DNA of 64,000 nucleotides from Dinoroseobacter shibae DFL 12 = DSM 16493 (lineage in GTDB: Bacteria; Pseudomonadota; Alphaproteobacteria; Rhodobacterales; Rhodobacteraceae): positions 3,720,001 through 3,784,000 of the forward strand of contig NC_009952.1 of NCBI RefSeq assembly GCF_000018145.1, written 5' to 3'. Position numbers and translations under genes: made by a program. Shown piece by piece: positions 43,345-52,211 of the stretch; positions within the stretch are counted from its first letter, which is position 1; every line of letters starts with the position of its first letter. A model generated the notes under the pieces. It was not told the origin of the DNA. It was given only the letters and a program-made list of their open reading frames with translations, and searched no databases.

Positions 43345-44166
43345 CTATTTGCCCGCGGACCAGCTCAGCGAAGCGCGGCGGCGGGTGTGAAACTCCCCCA
43401 TCAGGCCGATCATCAGGCACGCCACCATCAGCCAGAGCGGGTAGTCCAGGTTCGTGTTGCGGGGCAGGTAGTTGACGAATACCGCGCCGCGCATCTGGTC
43501 GATCAGGTGGAACAGCGGGTTCCAGGCAAAAAGCGGCAGCATGAAGGCAGGCAGGGTATTGGCCACGAACATCTTGCCGCTGGCGAACATGTTGATCCGG
43601 CTGAAGATCATCTGCACGGTCTTGGTCGCCTCGGGCGCCCAGGGTTTCGCGGCGAGAAACACCATGCCGATCCCGGCCCCGCTGAGCCAGGTGAGAAGCA
43701 GTATCAGGCCCGCGCGCCCGGGGTCGGCAATCTCCACATTGTGGGTCACCAGGTGATAGCCAACCAGCACGATCAACAGCGACAGCACCTGAATGTACAG
43801 GCTGCTCAGCATGGCGGCGCCGATGCTGATCATGGTGTTCATGTTGCGATGCTTCATCATCGGCGAGGTCGGCCCCTCGCAGCCATAGACCGCGCCCATG
43901 GTCTTGTTGAACATCATGAACAGGAACACGCCGGTCAGGATGTACATCATGAAATCGCCGCGCAAACCGGCGCTGCGCATGCCCATCAACTGAAAGATCA
44001 GGTAGAACACCATCACGAAGACGATGGTCTGGAACACGTTCAGGAACAGGCTCATCATGGCATTGCCATGGGTGATGCGCACGCTCCGCACGCTGGCGTG
44101 ATAAATCAGCGTCAGAGTGCGATAGGCCCCGGCCAGCGAGGACGAGCTTTCCTTGACGTAGAACAC
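43345..44166 (-). CDS. KpsM-like polysaccharide ABC transporter permease
   Basis: A 273-residue integral membrane protein of the ABC-2 polysaccharide/O-antigen export group, with about six membrane segments. The N-terminal AYRTLTLIYHASVRSVRITHGNAMM segment and the LMGMRSAGLRGDFMMYILTGVFLFM stretch resemble KpsM/KpsE-type capsule exporters of Rhodobacterales. The partner ATPase (KpsT) and the periplasmic export proteins are not in the window. The GTG at 44166 gives the length usual for the family; the frame continues upstream but into the divergent cysQ region. Together with the sulfation, KDO and glycosyltransferase genes nearby it suggests capsule or exopolysaccharide export. Confidence 0.82.
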   Translation of the reverse strand: MFYVKESSSSLAGAYRTLTLIYHASVRSVRITHGNAMMSLFLNVFQTIVFVMVFYLIFQLMGMRSAGLRGDFMMYILTGVFLFMMFNKTMGAVYGCEGPTSPMMKHRNMNTMISIGAAMLSSLYIQVLSLLIVLVGYHLVTHNVEIADPGRAGLILLLTWLSGAGIGMVFLAAKPWAPEATKTVQMIFSRINMFASGKMFVANTLPAFMLPLFAWNPLFHLIDQMRGAVFVNYLPRNTNLDYPLWLMVACLMIGLMGEFHTRRRASLSWSAGK

Positions 44167-44319
44167 CGGCTGCGACCGTTTCCTTCCAGTGACACTCTGT
44201 CCGACATGACAACACAATGGTTGCGGATCGTTTAAGGCACCAGCATAGAAAAAATAACCATGTGGGCAATGATCGCGGTCGCCGCGCCGCCCCGTTCGAT
44301 CGCGACACAGGAGTTTCTG

Positions 44320-45117
44320 ATGGATTTCGAGACCGTAATGCCCGTTTTGCGCCGGCTGTCCCTGGAGGCCGGGGATGCCATCATGGAGATCTACACCTCC
44401 GACGATTTCGACGTGCGCGCCAAGCCCGATGACAGCCCCGTCACCGCCGCCGACGAGGCCGCCGATGCGCTGATCTCCGCGGGGCTGAAGGCGGCCTTTC
44501 CCGATGTGCTCTGCGTGACCGAGGAGCAGGCCGCCTCCCACAGCCAGGCCGCGGACAGCTTCTTCATCGTCGACCCGCTGGACGGTACCAAGGAATTCGT
44601 CCATCGCCGCGGCGATTTCACCGTCAACATCGCCTATGTGGAAAACGGCACGCCCGTGCGCGGGGTGGTCTACGCACCTGCCAAGGGGCGGTTGTTCTTC
44701 ACGCAGGCCGATGGCACCACGGTCGAAGAGACCGGCGATTTCGACAAGGACACCGTCGGGACGGTCAAACCGCTCTCGGTCGCGACGCCGGACAATAATG
44801 CGCTGATGGTGGTGGCCTCCAAATCCCACCGGGATCAGGCCACTGACGACTATATCGGCAAGTACGGGGTCAAGGACATGACCTCCGCCGGCTCTTCGCT
44901 GAAGTTCTGCCTCGTGGCGACGGGGGAGGCGGATCTCTATCCGCGCCTCGGCCGCACGATGGAATGGGACACCGCCGCTGGTCACGCGGTGCTGCTGGGC
45001 GCGGGTGGTCATGTCGTGCGATTCGACGATCACACGCCGCTGACCTATGGCAAGGCCGACTATGCCAACCCGTTCTTCATCGCCTATGCCCCGGGCGTGG
45101 ACCTGAAGGCCGCCTGA
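44320..45117 (+). CDS. cysQ: 3'(2'),5'-bisphosphate nucleotidase CysQ
   Basis: CysQ hydrolyses 3'-phosphoadenosine 5'-phosphate (PAP), the by-product of PAPS-dependent sulfation and sulfate reduction. The 265-residue protein is of the inositol-monophosphatase fold, with metal-binding motifs DDSPVTAADEAAD, EEQA and DPLDGTKEF, and a C-terminal WDTAAGHAVLLGAGG. The ATG at 44320 follows ACAGGAG. It overlaps kdsB (TGATG). Its place in a gene group that also holds a sulfotransferase suggests it removes PAP made during glycan sulfation. Confidence 0.93.
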   Translation: MDFETVMPVLRRLSLEAGDAIMEIYTSDDFDVRAKPDDSPVTAADEAADALISAGLKAAFPDVLCVTEEQAASHSQAADSFFIVDPLDGTKEFVHRRGDFTVNIAYVENGTPVRGVVYAPAKGRLFFTQADGTTVEETGDFDKDTVGTVKPLSVATPDNNALMVVASKSHRDQATDDYIGKYGVKDMTSAGSSLKFCLVATGEADLYPRLGRTMEWDTAAGHAVLLGAGGHVVRFDDHTPLTYGKADYANPFFIAYAPGVDLKAA

Positions 45118-45917
45118 TGTCGGTTCTGGTGGTCATCCCGGCGCGGTACCCGTCGGTCCGCTATCCCGGCAAGCCGCTGGTGGAGTTGCGTGGGGCCACG
45201 GGGGTCGCGCGCTCGCTCATCCGGCGCAGCTGGGACGCGGCCATGGCCGCCGAGGGCGTGGACCGGGTCGTGGTGGCCACCGATGACGACCGCATCCGCA
45301 GTCATGCCGAGGGGTTCGGGGCCGAGGCGGTGATGACCTCAGATACCTGCCGCAACGGGACGGAGCGGTGCGCCGAAGCGCTGACCGCGCTGGGGATCTC
45401 CCCCGAGATCGTCGTCAATTTGCAGGGCGATGCACCCCTGACCCCGGCGTGGTTCGTGTCGGACCTGGTCGCGGGGCTGCGCGCGGCCCCGGACGCGGCG
45501 CTGGCCACGCCGGTGCTGCGCTGCGACGGCGCGGCCCTGGCCGGGTTTCTGGAGGATCGCCGCGCGGGCCGGGTGGGCGGGACCACCGCCGTGTTCGACC
45601 GGGACAATCACGCGCTCTATTTCTCCAAGGAAGTGATCCCCTTTACCAGTGACAGCTACGCGCCCGACGCGCCCACGCCGGTCTTTCACCATGTGGGTCT
45701 CTATGCCTACCGCCCCGATGCGCTGGTCGCGTACGGTACCTGGCCGGTCGGCCCGCTGGAGACCCTCGAAGGGCTGGAGCAGCTGCGCTTTCTCGAAAAC
45801 GGCCGCAAGGTGCTCTGCGTCGAGGTGGAGGGTCGCGGCCGCGCCTTCTGGGAGCTCAACAACCCCGAGGACGTCCCCCGGATCGAGGCGATGCTGGCCA
45901 AGATGGGACAGGCGTGA
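45117..45917 (+). CDS. kdsB: CMP-KDO synthetase
   Basis: KdsB activates 3-deoxy-manno-octulosonate with CTP to CMP-KDO for lipopolysaccharide or capsule linkage. The 266-residue protein begins with the nucleotide-binding MSVLVVIPARYPSVRYPGKP and has VVVATDDDRI, NGTERCAEA and VVNLQGDAPL. Its start shares the A of the cysQ TGA, and its stop overlaps the next glycosyltransferase (GTGA), so three genes are coupled. As kdsD lies at 58031 with the lpt genes, this copy may serve the capsule (KpsU-like) or be the only kdsB; the window does not decide. Confidence 0.92.
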   Translation: MSVLVVIPARYPSVRYPGKPLVELRGATGVARSLIRRSWDAAMAAEGVDRVVVATDDDRIRSHAEGFGAEAVMTSDTCRNGTERCAEALTALGISPEIVVNLQGDAPLTPAWFVSDLVAGLRAAPDAALATPVLRCDGAALAGFLEDRRAGRVGGTTAVFDRDNHALYFSKEVIPFTSDSYAPDAPTPVFHHVGLYAYRPDALVAYGTWPVGPLETLEGLEQLRFLENGRKVLCVEVEGRGRAFWELNNPEDVPRIEAMLAKMGQA

Positions 45918-47146
45918 CGCCGCAGGCGAGTGTCGTCATCGTCAGCCGCGGTCGCGGGCCGGAGCTTGCGCGCTGCCTTCTGTCGCTGGAATTCCAGACC
46001 TGCCCGCGGTTCGAGGTGATCGTGGTGGGCGACCGTGCCGCGCAGCAGGCGGTGGTGGCCGGGCCGGGGCTGGCGCGGGTGGGGTTCGCACCCTTCGAGG
46101 CCGCGAATATCGCCGCGGCGCGCAATGCGGGCGTGGCGGCGGCGCGCGCCCCGGTGGTGGCATTTCTCGACGATGATGCGGTGGCAGAGCCCTGCTGGCT
46201 CGCGGGGCTGATCGCGGCCCTGCAGGTGCCGGGCGTCGGGCTTGCGGCGGGATATGTGCGCGGACCTGATGGGCTGGCGTTCCAGTGGCGCGGCGAGTGG
46301 CTGACCCCCGACGGGCTGTCGCGGCCGATGACCCCCGTGCCGGAGGTGCCGGGCCACGTTTTTGCCCAAGACGGTGCCGTGCCAGGGGCGATGGGGACGA
46401 ATTTTGCGGTGGCCGCCAAGGCGCTGCGCGCGGTTGGCGGGTTCGATGCCCGGTTTCGCTATTTCCTGGACGAGAGCGATCTCGTGCTGCGGCTCGCCGC
46501 CGCCGGGCAGGGGGTCGCCTATGCCCCCCGGGCCCAGGTGCATCACAGCCTTGCGCCGGGGCCCTACCGGCGCGCGGACCGCCTGCCCCGCAGCCTGGTC
46601 GCGGTCGGGCGGAGCGCGGCGCTCTTTGCGGCAACCCACGCGCCGGACGCGGTGGCGGACGCCGTCGCCGCCCACCGGGAGCGGCAGCGCATGCGCCTGG
46701 TGCGGGCGATGGTCGCCGGGCGGTGCCTGCCCGATCAGGTCTGGTCGCTCCTGCGCAGTTTCGACCGTGGGGTGGCCCAGGCGAATCGCGTACCGGTCCC
46801 TCCTCCCGAGACATCTTTCGAGAAGGCCGGACGGCTGTTTTCCCAGGATGCCGCAGCCCGCAACGCCTCCGCCGGAGCGGTCGAGGCGGTTTGGCTGATT
46901 GCCCAGGGGCGCGGGGACCCCTGCGCCTTCGCAGCTGCAGAAAGAGCGGCAGAGGCCGGGGGCGTCGCCACGGTCGTGATCCCGGCGGGACGCCTGTCGC
47001 GTCCGCAGGTGGTTTTCCGCGCACCCGGGCTTTGGCTGCACAACCTCCCGCTTTCAAAGCGTCAGATGACAGCCAATCGTCATGTTCTCGACCATTTACA
47101 GGCGGAATATAGCGACATCCGAGTCGGGAACCATGTTAGGATTTGA
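45914..47146 (+). CDS. Family 2 glycosyltransferase
   Basis: A 410-residue GT-A type glycosyltransferase. The N-terminus SVVIVSRGRGPELARCLLSLE, the FLDDDA motif (about residues 85-90, the DXD metal-binding site) and the later DESDLVLRLAAAG are typical of GT2. The last 130 residues are not typical of the catalytic domain and include a hydrophobic stretch; they may bind a partner or acceptor. The start is GTG, overlapping the kdsB stop. The donor and acceptor sugars are unknown. Confidence 0.85.
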   Translation: MTPQASVVIVSRGRGPELARCLLSLEFQTCPRFEVIVVGDRAAQQAVVAGPGLARVGFAPFEAANIAAARNAGVAAARAPVVAFLDDDAVAEPCWLAGLIAALQVPGVGLAAGYVRGPDGLAFQWRGEWLTPDGLSRPMTPVPEVPGHVFAQDGAVPGAMGTNFAVAAKALRAVGGFDARFRYFLDESDLVLRLAAAGQGVAYAPRAQVHHSLAPGPYRRADRLPRSLVAVGRSAALFAATHAPDAVADAVAAHRERQRMRLVRAMVAGRCLPDQVWSLLRSFDRGVAQANRVPVPPPETSFEKAGRLFSQDAAARNASAGAVEAVWLIAQGRGDPCAFAAAERAAEAGGVATVVIPAGRLSRPQVVFRAPGLWLHNLPLSKRQMTANRHVLDHLQAEYSDIRVGNHVRI

Positions 47147-47287
47147 CGCGTTAGCCCAAGGCATGTGTTGTCGGACAATGCTGCAATGCAACAACAGAAC
47201 ACACCTGGGGCGGCGCTGGCTGTTGTGCTTTGCGTCCGATACCGTGCAAAATGCGGTCGCCAACAGGTCATATTTGAATAGGAACGC

Positions 47288-48184
47288 ATGATGTCTCGTA
47301 GTGTCAAAACCGCTGTCTTTCCCGTTGCTGGTATGGGCACGCGATTTTTGCCAGCCACCAAGTCGGTGCCGAAAGAAATCATGACCCTGGTGGATCGTCC
47401 GCTCGTCCAGTATGCGATCGACGAAGCGCGGGCGGCGGGGATCGAGGAGTTCATCTTCGTCACGTCGCGCGGCAAGAGCGCGCTCGAGGATTACTTTGAC
47501 GCCGCCCCTCAACTCGAACAAACGCTCGAGGATAAGGGCAAGACCAAGCTGCTGGAGATCCTGCGCAACACCAACATGGACAGCGGCGCCATCGCCTATG
47601 TGCGGCAGACCCGCGCGCTGGGCCTCGGTCATGCGGTCTGGTGCGCGCGGCGACTGCTGGGCAACGAGCCCTTCGCCGTGATCCTGCCTGACGACGTGAT
47701 CGCCGCCGAAAAACCCTGCCTCGCGCAGATGGTCGAGGCTTACCAGGAGCTTGGCGGCAACATGGTTGCGACCATGGAAGTGCCCATGGACAAGGCGTCG
47801 GCCTATGGCATCGTCGATGTCGAAGAGGACATGGGCAGCGTGGTGCGGGTCAAGGGCATGATCGAGAAACCCAAGGCTGAAGACGCGCCCTCGAACCTGG
47901 CGGTGATCGGGCGGTACATTCTCAGCCCGGAGGTTCTCGACAACCTCGACAAGGGCCAGATCGGCGCCGGGGGCGAGATCCAGCTGACCGATGCCATTGC
48001 GCAGGAAATCACCAGCAAGAACAATGTCTACGGCTTCCGCTTTTCGGGCCAGCGGTATGACTGCGGCTCCAAGGCCGGGTTTCTGCAGGCGACGGTGTCC
48101 TTCGCCCTGGCGCGCCCGGATCTGCGCGACGAGCTGTCGGATTTCCTGCAGGAGCTGGCCTTCGCGCGCAAAGCGGCCGAGTAA
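47288..48184 (+). CDS. galU: UTP-glucose-1-phosphate uridylyltransferase
   Basis: GalU makes UDP-glucose for exopolysaccharide and other glycans. The 298-residue protein shows the nucleotidyltransferase motif FPVAGMGTRFLPATKSVPKE, the KEIMTLVDRPLVQYAIDEA stretch, and GLGHAVWCA with VILPDDVI. Start ATG at 47288 (a second ATG follows directly at 47291). The 141-bp gap before it, after the GT2 gene, probably holds a promoter but none is convincing by eye. Confidence 0.95.
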   Translation: MMSRSVKTAVFPVAGMGTRFLPATKSVPKEIMTLVDRPLVQYAIDEARAAGIEEFIFVTSRGKSALEDYFDAAPQLEQTLEDKGKTKLLEILRNTNMDSGAIAYVRQTRALGLGHAVWCARRLLGNEPFAVILPDDVIAAEKPCLAQMVEAYQELGGNMVATMEVPMDKASAYGIVDVEEDMGSVVRVKGMIEKPKAEDAPSNLAVIGRYILSPEVLDNLDKGQIGAGGEIQLTDAIAQEITSKNNVYGFRFSGQRYDCGSKAGFLQATVSFALARPDLRDELSDFLQELAFARKAAE

Positions 48185-48196
48185 CTTCGCGCCCCG

Positions 48197-49435
48197 ATGG
48201 CGGCGGAGGGCATGCGCCTGAACCAGGATCCCTTGCCCCTGTTGCTCGACGTGACCCGGCTGGCCTCGCGGATCGGGGACAGGCGCTTGTCCGGCGTCGA
48301 CCGGGTGGAGGCGGCCTATCTACGCTTTGTTCTGTCGCAACCGGACATGCCCTATGGGCTGGTGCGGTCCGGCTTCGGCTACCTGCTGCTCGATCGCGCG
48401 GGGTTGCAGCCGCTCTGCGATGCCGTGGCCGATGAAACGATCTCCTGGGGGCGTCCGGACCTGTTGTCCCGGCTGGCGCGCCACCGCTCCAAGGCGCGCG
48501 CGGGGGTCGAGACGACCTTGCGCGCGCTCTCCATCGCGCGGGCGCCGCGTTCGGGGCTGGGCCGGATGCTGCGCAAATGCCTGCCCGACGGGGCCCATTA
48601 CCTGAACGTGGGCGAGACGAATTTCGATGGCCCGGTCGCGATGGCCCTGCGCGGTCTGCGCCGCAGCTGGATCGACATGGTGCTGCATGACACCATTCCC
48701 TGCGACTTTCCCGATCTCGTGACCCCGGCCTCCGCCGCGCGGTTCGACAAGCGCCTGCGCGCGATGCGCACACATGCGGATCGGATCATCACCGCCACCT
48801 GGGCCGTGCAACAGGCCGGGTGCCGCCACCTGGGGCTTGGATCGGAGGACGCGCGCTGGTGCGTGGCGCCCTTCGGGCTCGACCTGCCGGAGCCCGACGC
48901 CAAGGCCCCCGCCCGGCACGGGCTGACCCGGCCCTACATGCTGGCGCTGGGGACGTTGGAGCCGCGCAAGAACATCACCTTCCTGCTGGAGATCTGGCGG
49001 CAGGCAACCGCCACGGGCAGCGCCATGCCGGACCTCGTTCTCTGCGGTGCGCGCGGCTGGTATCCGGCGAAGGTCTTCGCCGCGCTGGACGCCGACCCGC
49101 TGCGCGGTGTTCATATCCACGAGATCAACGATGCCCTGGATCCGGAAGTCGCGGGCCTGATCGAAGGGGCCGAGGCGCTGCTGTTTCCCACCGTGGCCGA
49201 AGGCTTCGGCTTCCCGCCGCTGGAGGCCATTGCCCTGGGCGTGCCGGTGATCTGCAGCGATCTGCCCGTGCTGCGCGAGACCCTCGGGGCCTTGCCCGTT
49301 TACGTGGCCCCCGGGGACAGCTACGCTTGGACATCAAAAATTAAGCAAGGTTGTGCAAAACCGGATCCGACCGCTGTGGAGGCCCTGCTGGACCGGTTCA
49401 CCTGGGAGCAGCACTTCGCCCGGGTGTTCGGCTGA
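48197..49435 (+). CDS. Family 4 glycosyltransferase
   Basis: A 412-residue GT-B type glycosyltransferase, 12 bp after galU. The C-terminal half has the GT4 signs: GTLEPRKN (about residues 251-258) and the EGFGFPPLEAIALGVPVI donor-binding motif (about 336-353, E...E pattern). The N-terminus TRLASRIGDRRLSGVDRVE resembles mannosyl/glucosyltransferases of capsule clusters. An alternative ATG five codons downstream is possible; GGCGGAGGG lies between the two. Donor unknown. Confidence 0.86.
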   Translation: MAAEGMRLNQDPLPLLLDVTRLASRIGDRRLSGVDRVEAAYLRFVLSQPDMPYGLVRSGFGYLLLDRAGLQPLCDAVADETISWGRPDLLSRLARHRSKARAGVETTLRALSIARAPRSGLGRMLRKCLPDGAHYLNVGETNFDGPVAMALRGLRRSWIDMVLHDTIPCDFPDLVTPASAARFDKRLRAMRTHADRIITATWAVQQAGCRHLGLGSEDARWCVAPFGLDLPEPDAKAPARHGLTRPYMLALGTLEPRKNITFLLEIWRQATATGSAMPDLVLCGARGWYPAKVFAALDADPLRGVHIHEINDALDPEVAGLIEGAEALLFPTVAEGFGFPPLEAIALGVPVICSDLPVLRETLGALPVYVAPGDSYAWTSKIKQGCAKPDPTAVEALLDRFTWEQHFARVFG

Positions 49436-49482
49436 GCGCAGCCAGAAGCGGTCGCAGAGGCGATGACGAGGCACCGAACCGC

Positions 49483-50499
49483 GTGAGCGTGATCGAACAG
49501 TACAAGAGGCGCCTGCGGCGCAAGCGCTTGCTCTGGCGCGGCTTTCGCCGCCGACGCCAACTGACGGTCGTTGAAAACCGCACGGGCGAGATCGGCGCGT
49601 CCGACATCCTCGCCTTCGTCACCCTGCGCAACGAACGCATCCGCCTGCCCTACTTCCTGGATTACTACCGCAAGCAGGGGATCGACCACTTCCTGATCGT
49701 CGATAACGGCTCCGACGACGGCTCCACCAGCTACCTGGCGGATCAGCCCGATGTCTCGCTCTGGTCCACGCCGGACAGCTACCGCCGGGCGCGCTACGGG
49801 GTGGATTGGCTGACCTGGTTGCAGCGGACATACGGCCACAAGCACTGGTGCCTGACCGTGGATGTGGACGAGTTCCTGATCTATCCCTTCTGCGAAACCC
49901 GGCCCCTGCGCGCGCTCACCGACTGGATGGAGGCGTCGCGGCTGCGGGCGCTGCCTGCGATGCTGCTCGACCTCTATCCCAAGGGGCCGCTGGACAGCGT
50001 GACCTACCGCGAGGGGCAGAATCCGCTGGAGCTGGCCTGCTGGTTCGACAGCGGCAATTACACGATTTCGCAGAATCCCGAATTCGGCAACCTGTGGATC
50101 CAGGGCGGGCCGCGGGCGCGCACCTTTTTCACCGACACGCCGGAGGCGGCGCCGGCGCTCAACAAGATCCCGCTGGTGAAATGGGATCGCAGCTATGTAT
50201 ATGTGGACAGCACCCATATGCTGCTGCCCCGCGGCCTGAACCGTGTCTACGAGACCGGCGGGGGGGAGCGGATTTCGGGTTGCCTGTTGCACACGAAGTT
50301 CCTCGACACCTTCGTGGCCAAATCCGCCGAGGAGGTCGTGCGCCAGGAACATTACGCCAAGGGCCGCGAATACAAGGCCTATGCCGAAACGCTGACCGAG
50401 CAGGGCGCGCCATCGCTCTGGACCGAGATGTCGGAGCGATACGTCTCCTGGCGGCAGCTCGAAATCCTGGGCCTTCTGTCCAAGGGCAACTGGGCATGA
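49483..50499 (+). CDS. Glycosyltransferase family 2-like protein
   Basis: A 338-residue protein with a GT-A-like core: ILAFVTLRNERIRLPYFLDYY, then HFLIVDNGSDDGS, and WCLTVDVDEFLIYP with the DXD metal site. The RRLRRKRLLWRGFRRRR start is very basic and could face the membrane or bind RNA or phospholipid. The probable start is GTG at 49483, with another in-frame GTG at 49489; there is no strong ribosome-binding site, so the 5' end is uncertain. The TGA overlaps the ATG of the following gene. Confidence 0.75.
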   Translation: MSVIEQYKRRLRRKRLLWRGFRRRRQLTVVENRTGEIGASDILAFVTLRNERIRLPYFLDYYRKQGIDHFLIVDNGSDDGSTSYLADQPDVSLWSTPDSYRRARYGVDWLTWLQRTYGHKHWCLTVDVDEFLIYPFCETRPLRALTDWMEASRLRALPAMLLDLYPKGPLDSVTYREGQNPLELACWFDSGNYTISQNPEFGNLWIQGGPRARTFFTDTPEAAPALNKIPLVKWDRSYVYVDSTHMLLPRGLNRVYETGGGERISGCLLHTKFLDTFVAKSAEEVVRQEHYAKGREYKAYAETLTEQGAPSLWTEMSERYVSWRQLEILGLLSKGNWA

Positions 50500-52205
50500 G
50501 CGCGCCGGTCAAACTGGGCTTTGTCATGCTTGCCCATGCGGAGCTGGGCCGTGTCGAGCAACTTGCGCGCTACTTCGCGAGCTTCGACTGCCCGATTGTG
50601 ATCCATATCGACCGCAAGACCCCGCAGGGGGACTTCACCGCGCTGCAGACCCGGCTGGCGGATCAGCCGCTGGTGCACCTGATGCGGGTGCATTAATGCG
50701 GCTGGGGGCTCTGGTCCATGGTGGCCGCGACCCAGGACGCGGCACAGATCCTGCTCGACCGGTTTGCGCAGGTCACCCATGTCTCGCTGGTCTCGGGCGA
50801 TTGCCTGCCGCTGCGTCCGCTCGACCGGCTGCTCGATTTCCTCGGCGCGCGCCCGGACACGGATTTCATCGAATCGGTTACCGTCTCGGACGTGCCCTGG
50901 ACCATCGGCGGCCTGCAGCAGGAGCGTTTCACGCTGCGCTTCCCGTTCTCCTGGCGGACCCGGCGCAAGCTCTTCGACAAGTATGTCGAGATCCAGCGCC
51001 GTCTGGGCGTGCGCCGCCGCGTGCCCAAGGGCCTGGTGCCGCATCTGGGCTCGCAATGGTGGTGCCTGACCCGCCGCAGCCTGGAGGCGATCCTCGAAGA
51101 CCCCCGACGGGCGGAGTTCGAAGGCTACTTCGCCCGCGTCTGGATCCCGGACGAGTCCTACTTCCAGACCCTCGTGCGTCGGGTCTCCACGCAGATCGAA
51201 AGCCGGTCTCTGATGCTGTCGAAATTCGACACCCAGGGCAAACCCTTCGTGTTCTACGACGACCATCTCGACCTGGTGGGCCAGTCGGACTGCTTCCTGC
51301 TGCGCAAGGTCTGGCCCCGGGCCGACAGGCTCTATGCGCAACTGCTCGACCCCGCGCTGGGCGCGCCCGAGCAAGGGCCGAGCGACCCGCACCGGATCGA
51401 GCAGACCTTCGAGGAGGCGATGCAGCGCGGGCGCGAAGGGCGACCCGGGCTCTTCATGCAGAGCCGCTTTCCCAGCGATACCTGGCAGTCGGGCAAGACC
51501 GCCGCCCCCTATTTCGCCTTCCAGGGCTATGACGAGGTGATCGAGGGCTTCGCGCCCTGGCTCGCCCAACGCAGCGGCGCGCGGGTTCACGGGCATCTGT
51601 TCGACTGGACCGAGGTGCAATTCGCCGAGAGGGTGCGGTGTTTCAATGGCGGTCTGTCGGATGCGGTCAGCCTGCGGGATTACAACCCGCAGGCCTTCCT
51701 GACCAACCTGATCTGGAACAGCCGCGGGGAGCCCCAGTGTTTCCAGATTGCCCCCTATGACCGGCAGGACCTGAATGACTACATGATGTGGGACCCCAAC
51801 GCCCATATCTCGATCATCACCGGGGCCTGGGCGTTGAAACTTTTCCGGTCGGACCTGCCCTTCCGCGATGCCAGGCGGGAGGCGGCCTGGATGCAGAAGG
51901 TCGAGGACCACTTCCTCGGCCAGCTGCGCCGCCGGGGCCTGCCTAGTCGGGTGCGTGTCACCTCCCTGGCGGAGTTCGTGGCCGACCCGGTCGGGCAGCT
52001 TCAGGACGTGCTCGACCAGATGACGCCGGTGTCCCAGCGCCGCCTCGCTGCGCCCCCGCCGCTGGTCGATCTGGCGGGGTTCGGCGGCTTCCTGCAGGCG
52101 CTCAAGAACGCCGGGATGAAGCCCTACCTGACCGGAGATTTCCCGCTCGACACCGCGGGGCTCGGGCAGCCGACGACGCCCGCCAAACCCTATCTGGTGA
52201 CTTGA
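50496..52205 (+). pseudogene. GT14 beta-1,6-N-acetylglucosaminyltransferase-like gene interrupted by an in-frame TAA
   Basis: Residues 1-66 (MSAPVKLGFVMLAHAELGRV...) match the N-terminus of core-2/I-branching type glycosyltransferases. The frame then meets TAA at 50694-50696 and continues without a frame change as CGWGLWSMVAATQDAA, the next conserved part of the same family (homologues read xCxWGxW at this point). The rest, to 52205, contains the full catalytic region (VSLVSGDCLPLRPLDRL, DVPWTIGGLQQERFTLRFPF, GSQWWCLTRRSLEAIL, DESYFQTLVRR) and a C-terminal domain that I think is DUF5927. One base change would restore a 569-residue protein. An internal ATG at 50718 has no clear ribosome-binding site, and a protein from it would lack the first nucleotide-binding strand. 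Confidence 0.85.
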
Positions 52206-52211
52206 CCCGCC

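Noticed and set aside
47096-47632. A 178-codon minus-strand frame over the galU upstream region.
   Set aside because: Mostly antisense to galU and the end of the GT2 gene; no supporting motif.
50696-51532. Frameshift explanation for the broken GT14 gene.
   Set aside because: Codon-by-codon reading shows the N- and C-terminal parts are in the same frame, separated only by TAA at 50694; the alternative-frame translation lacks family motifs.
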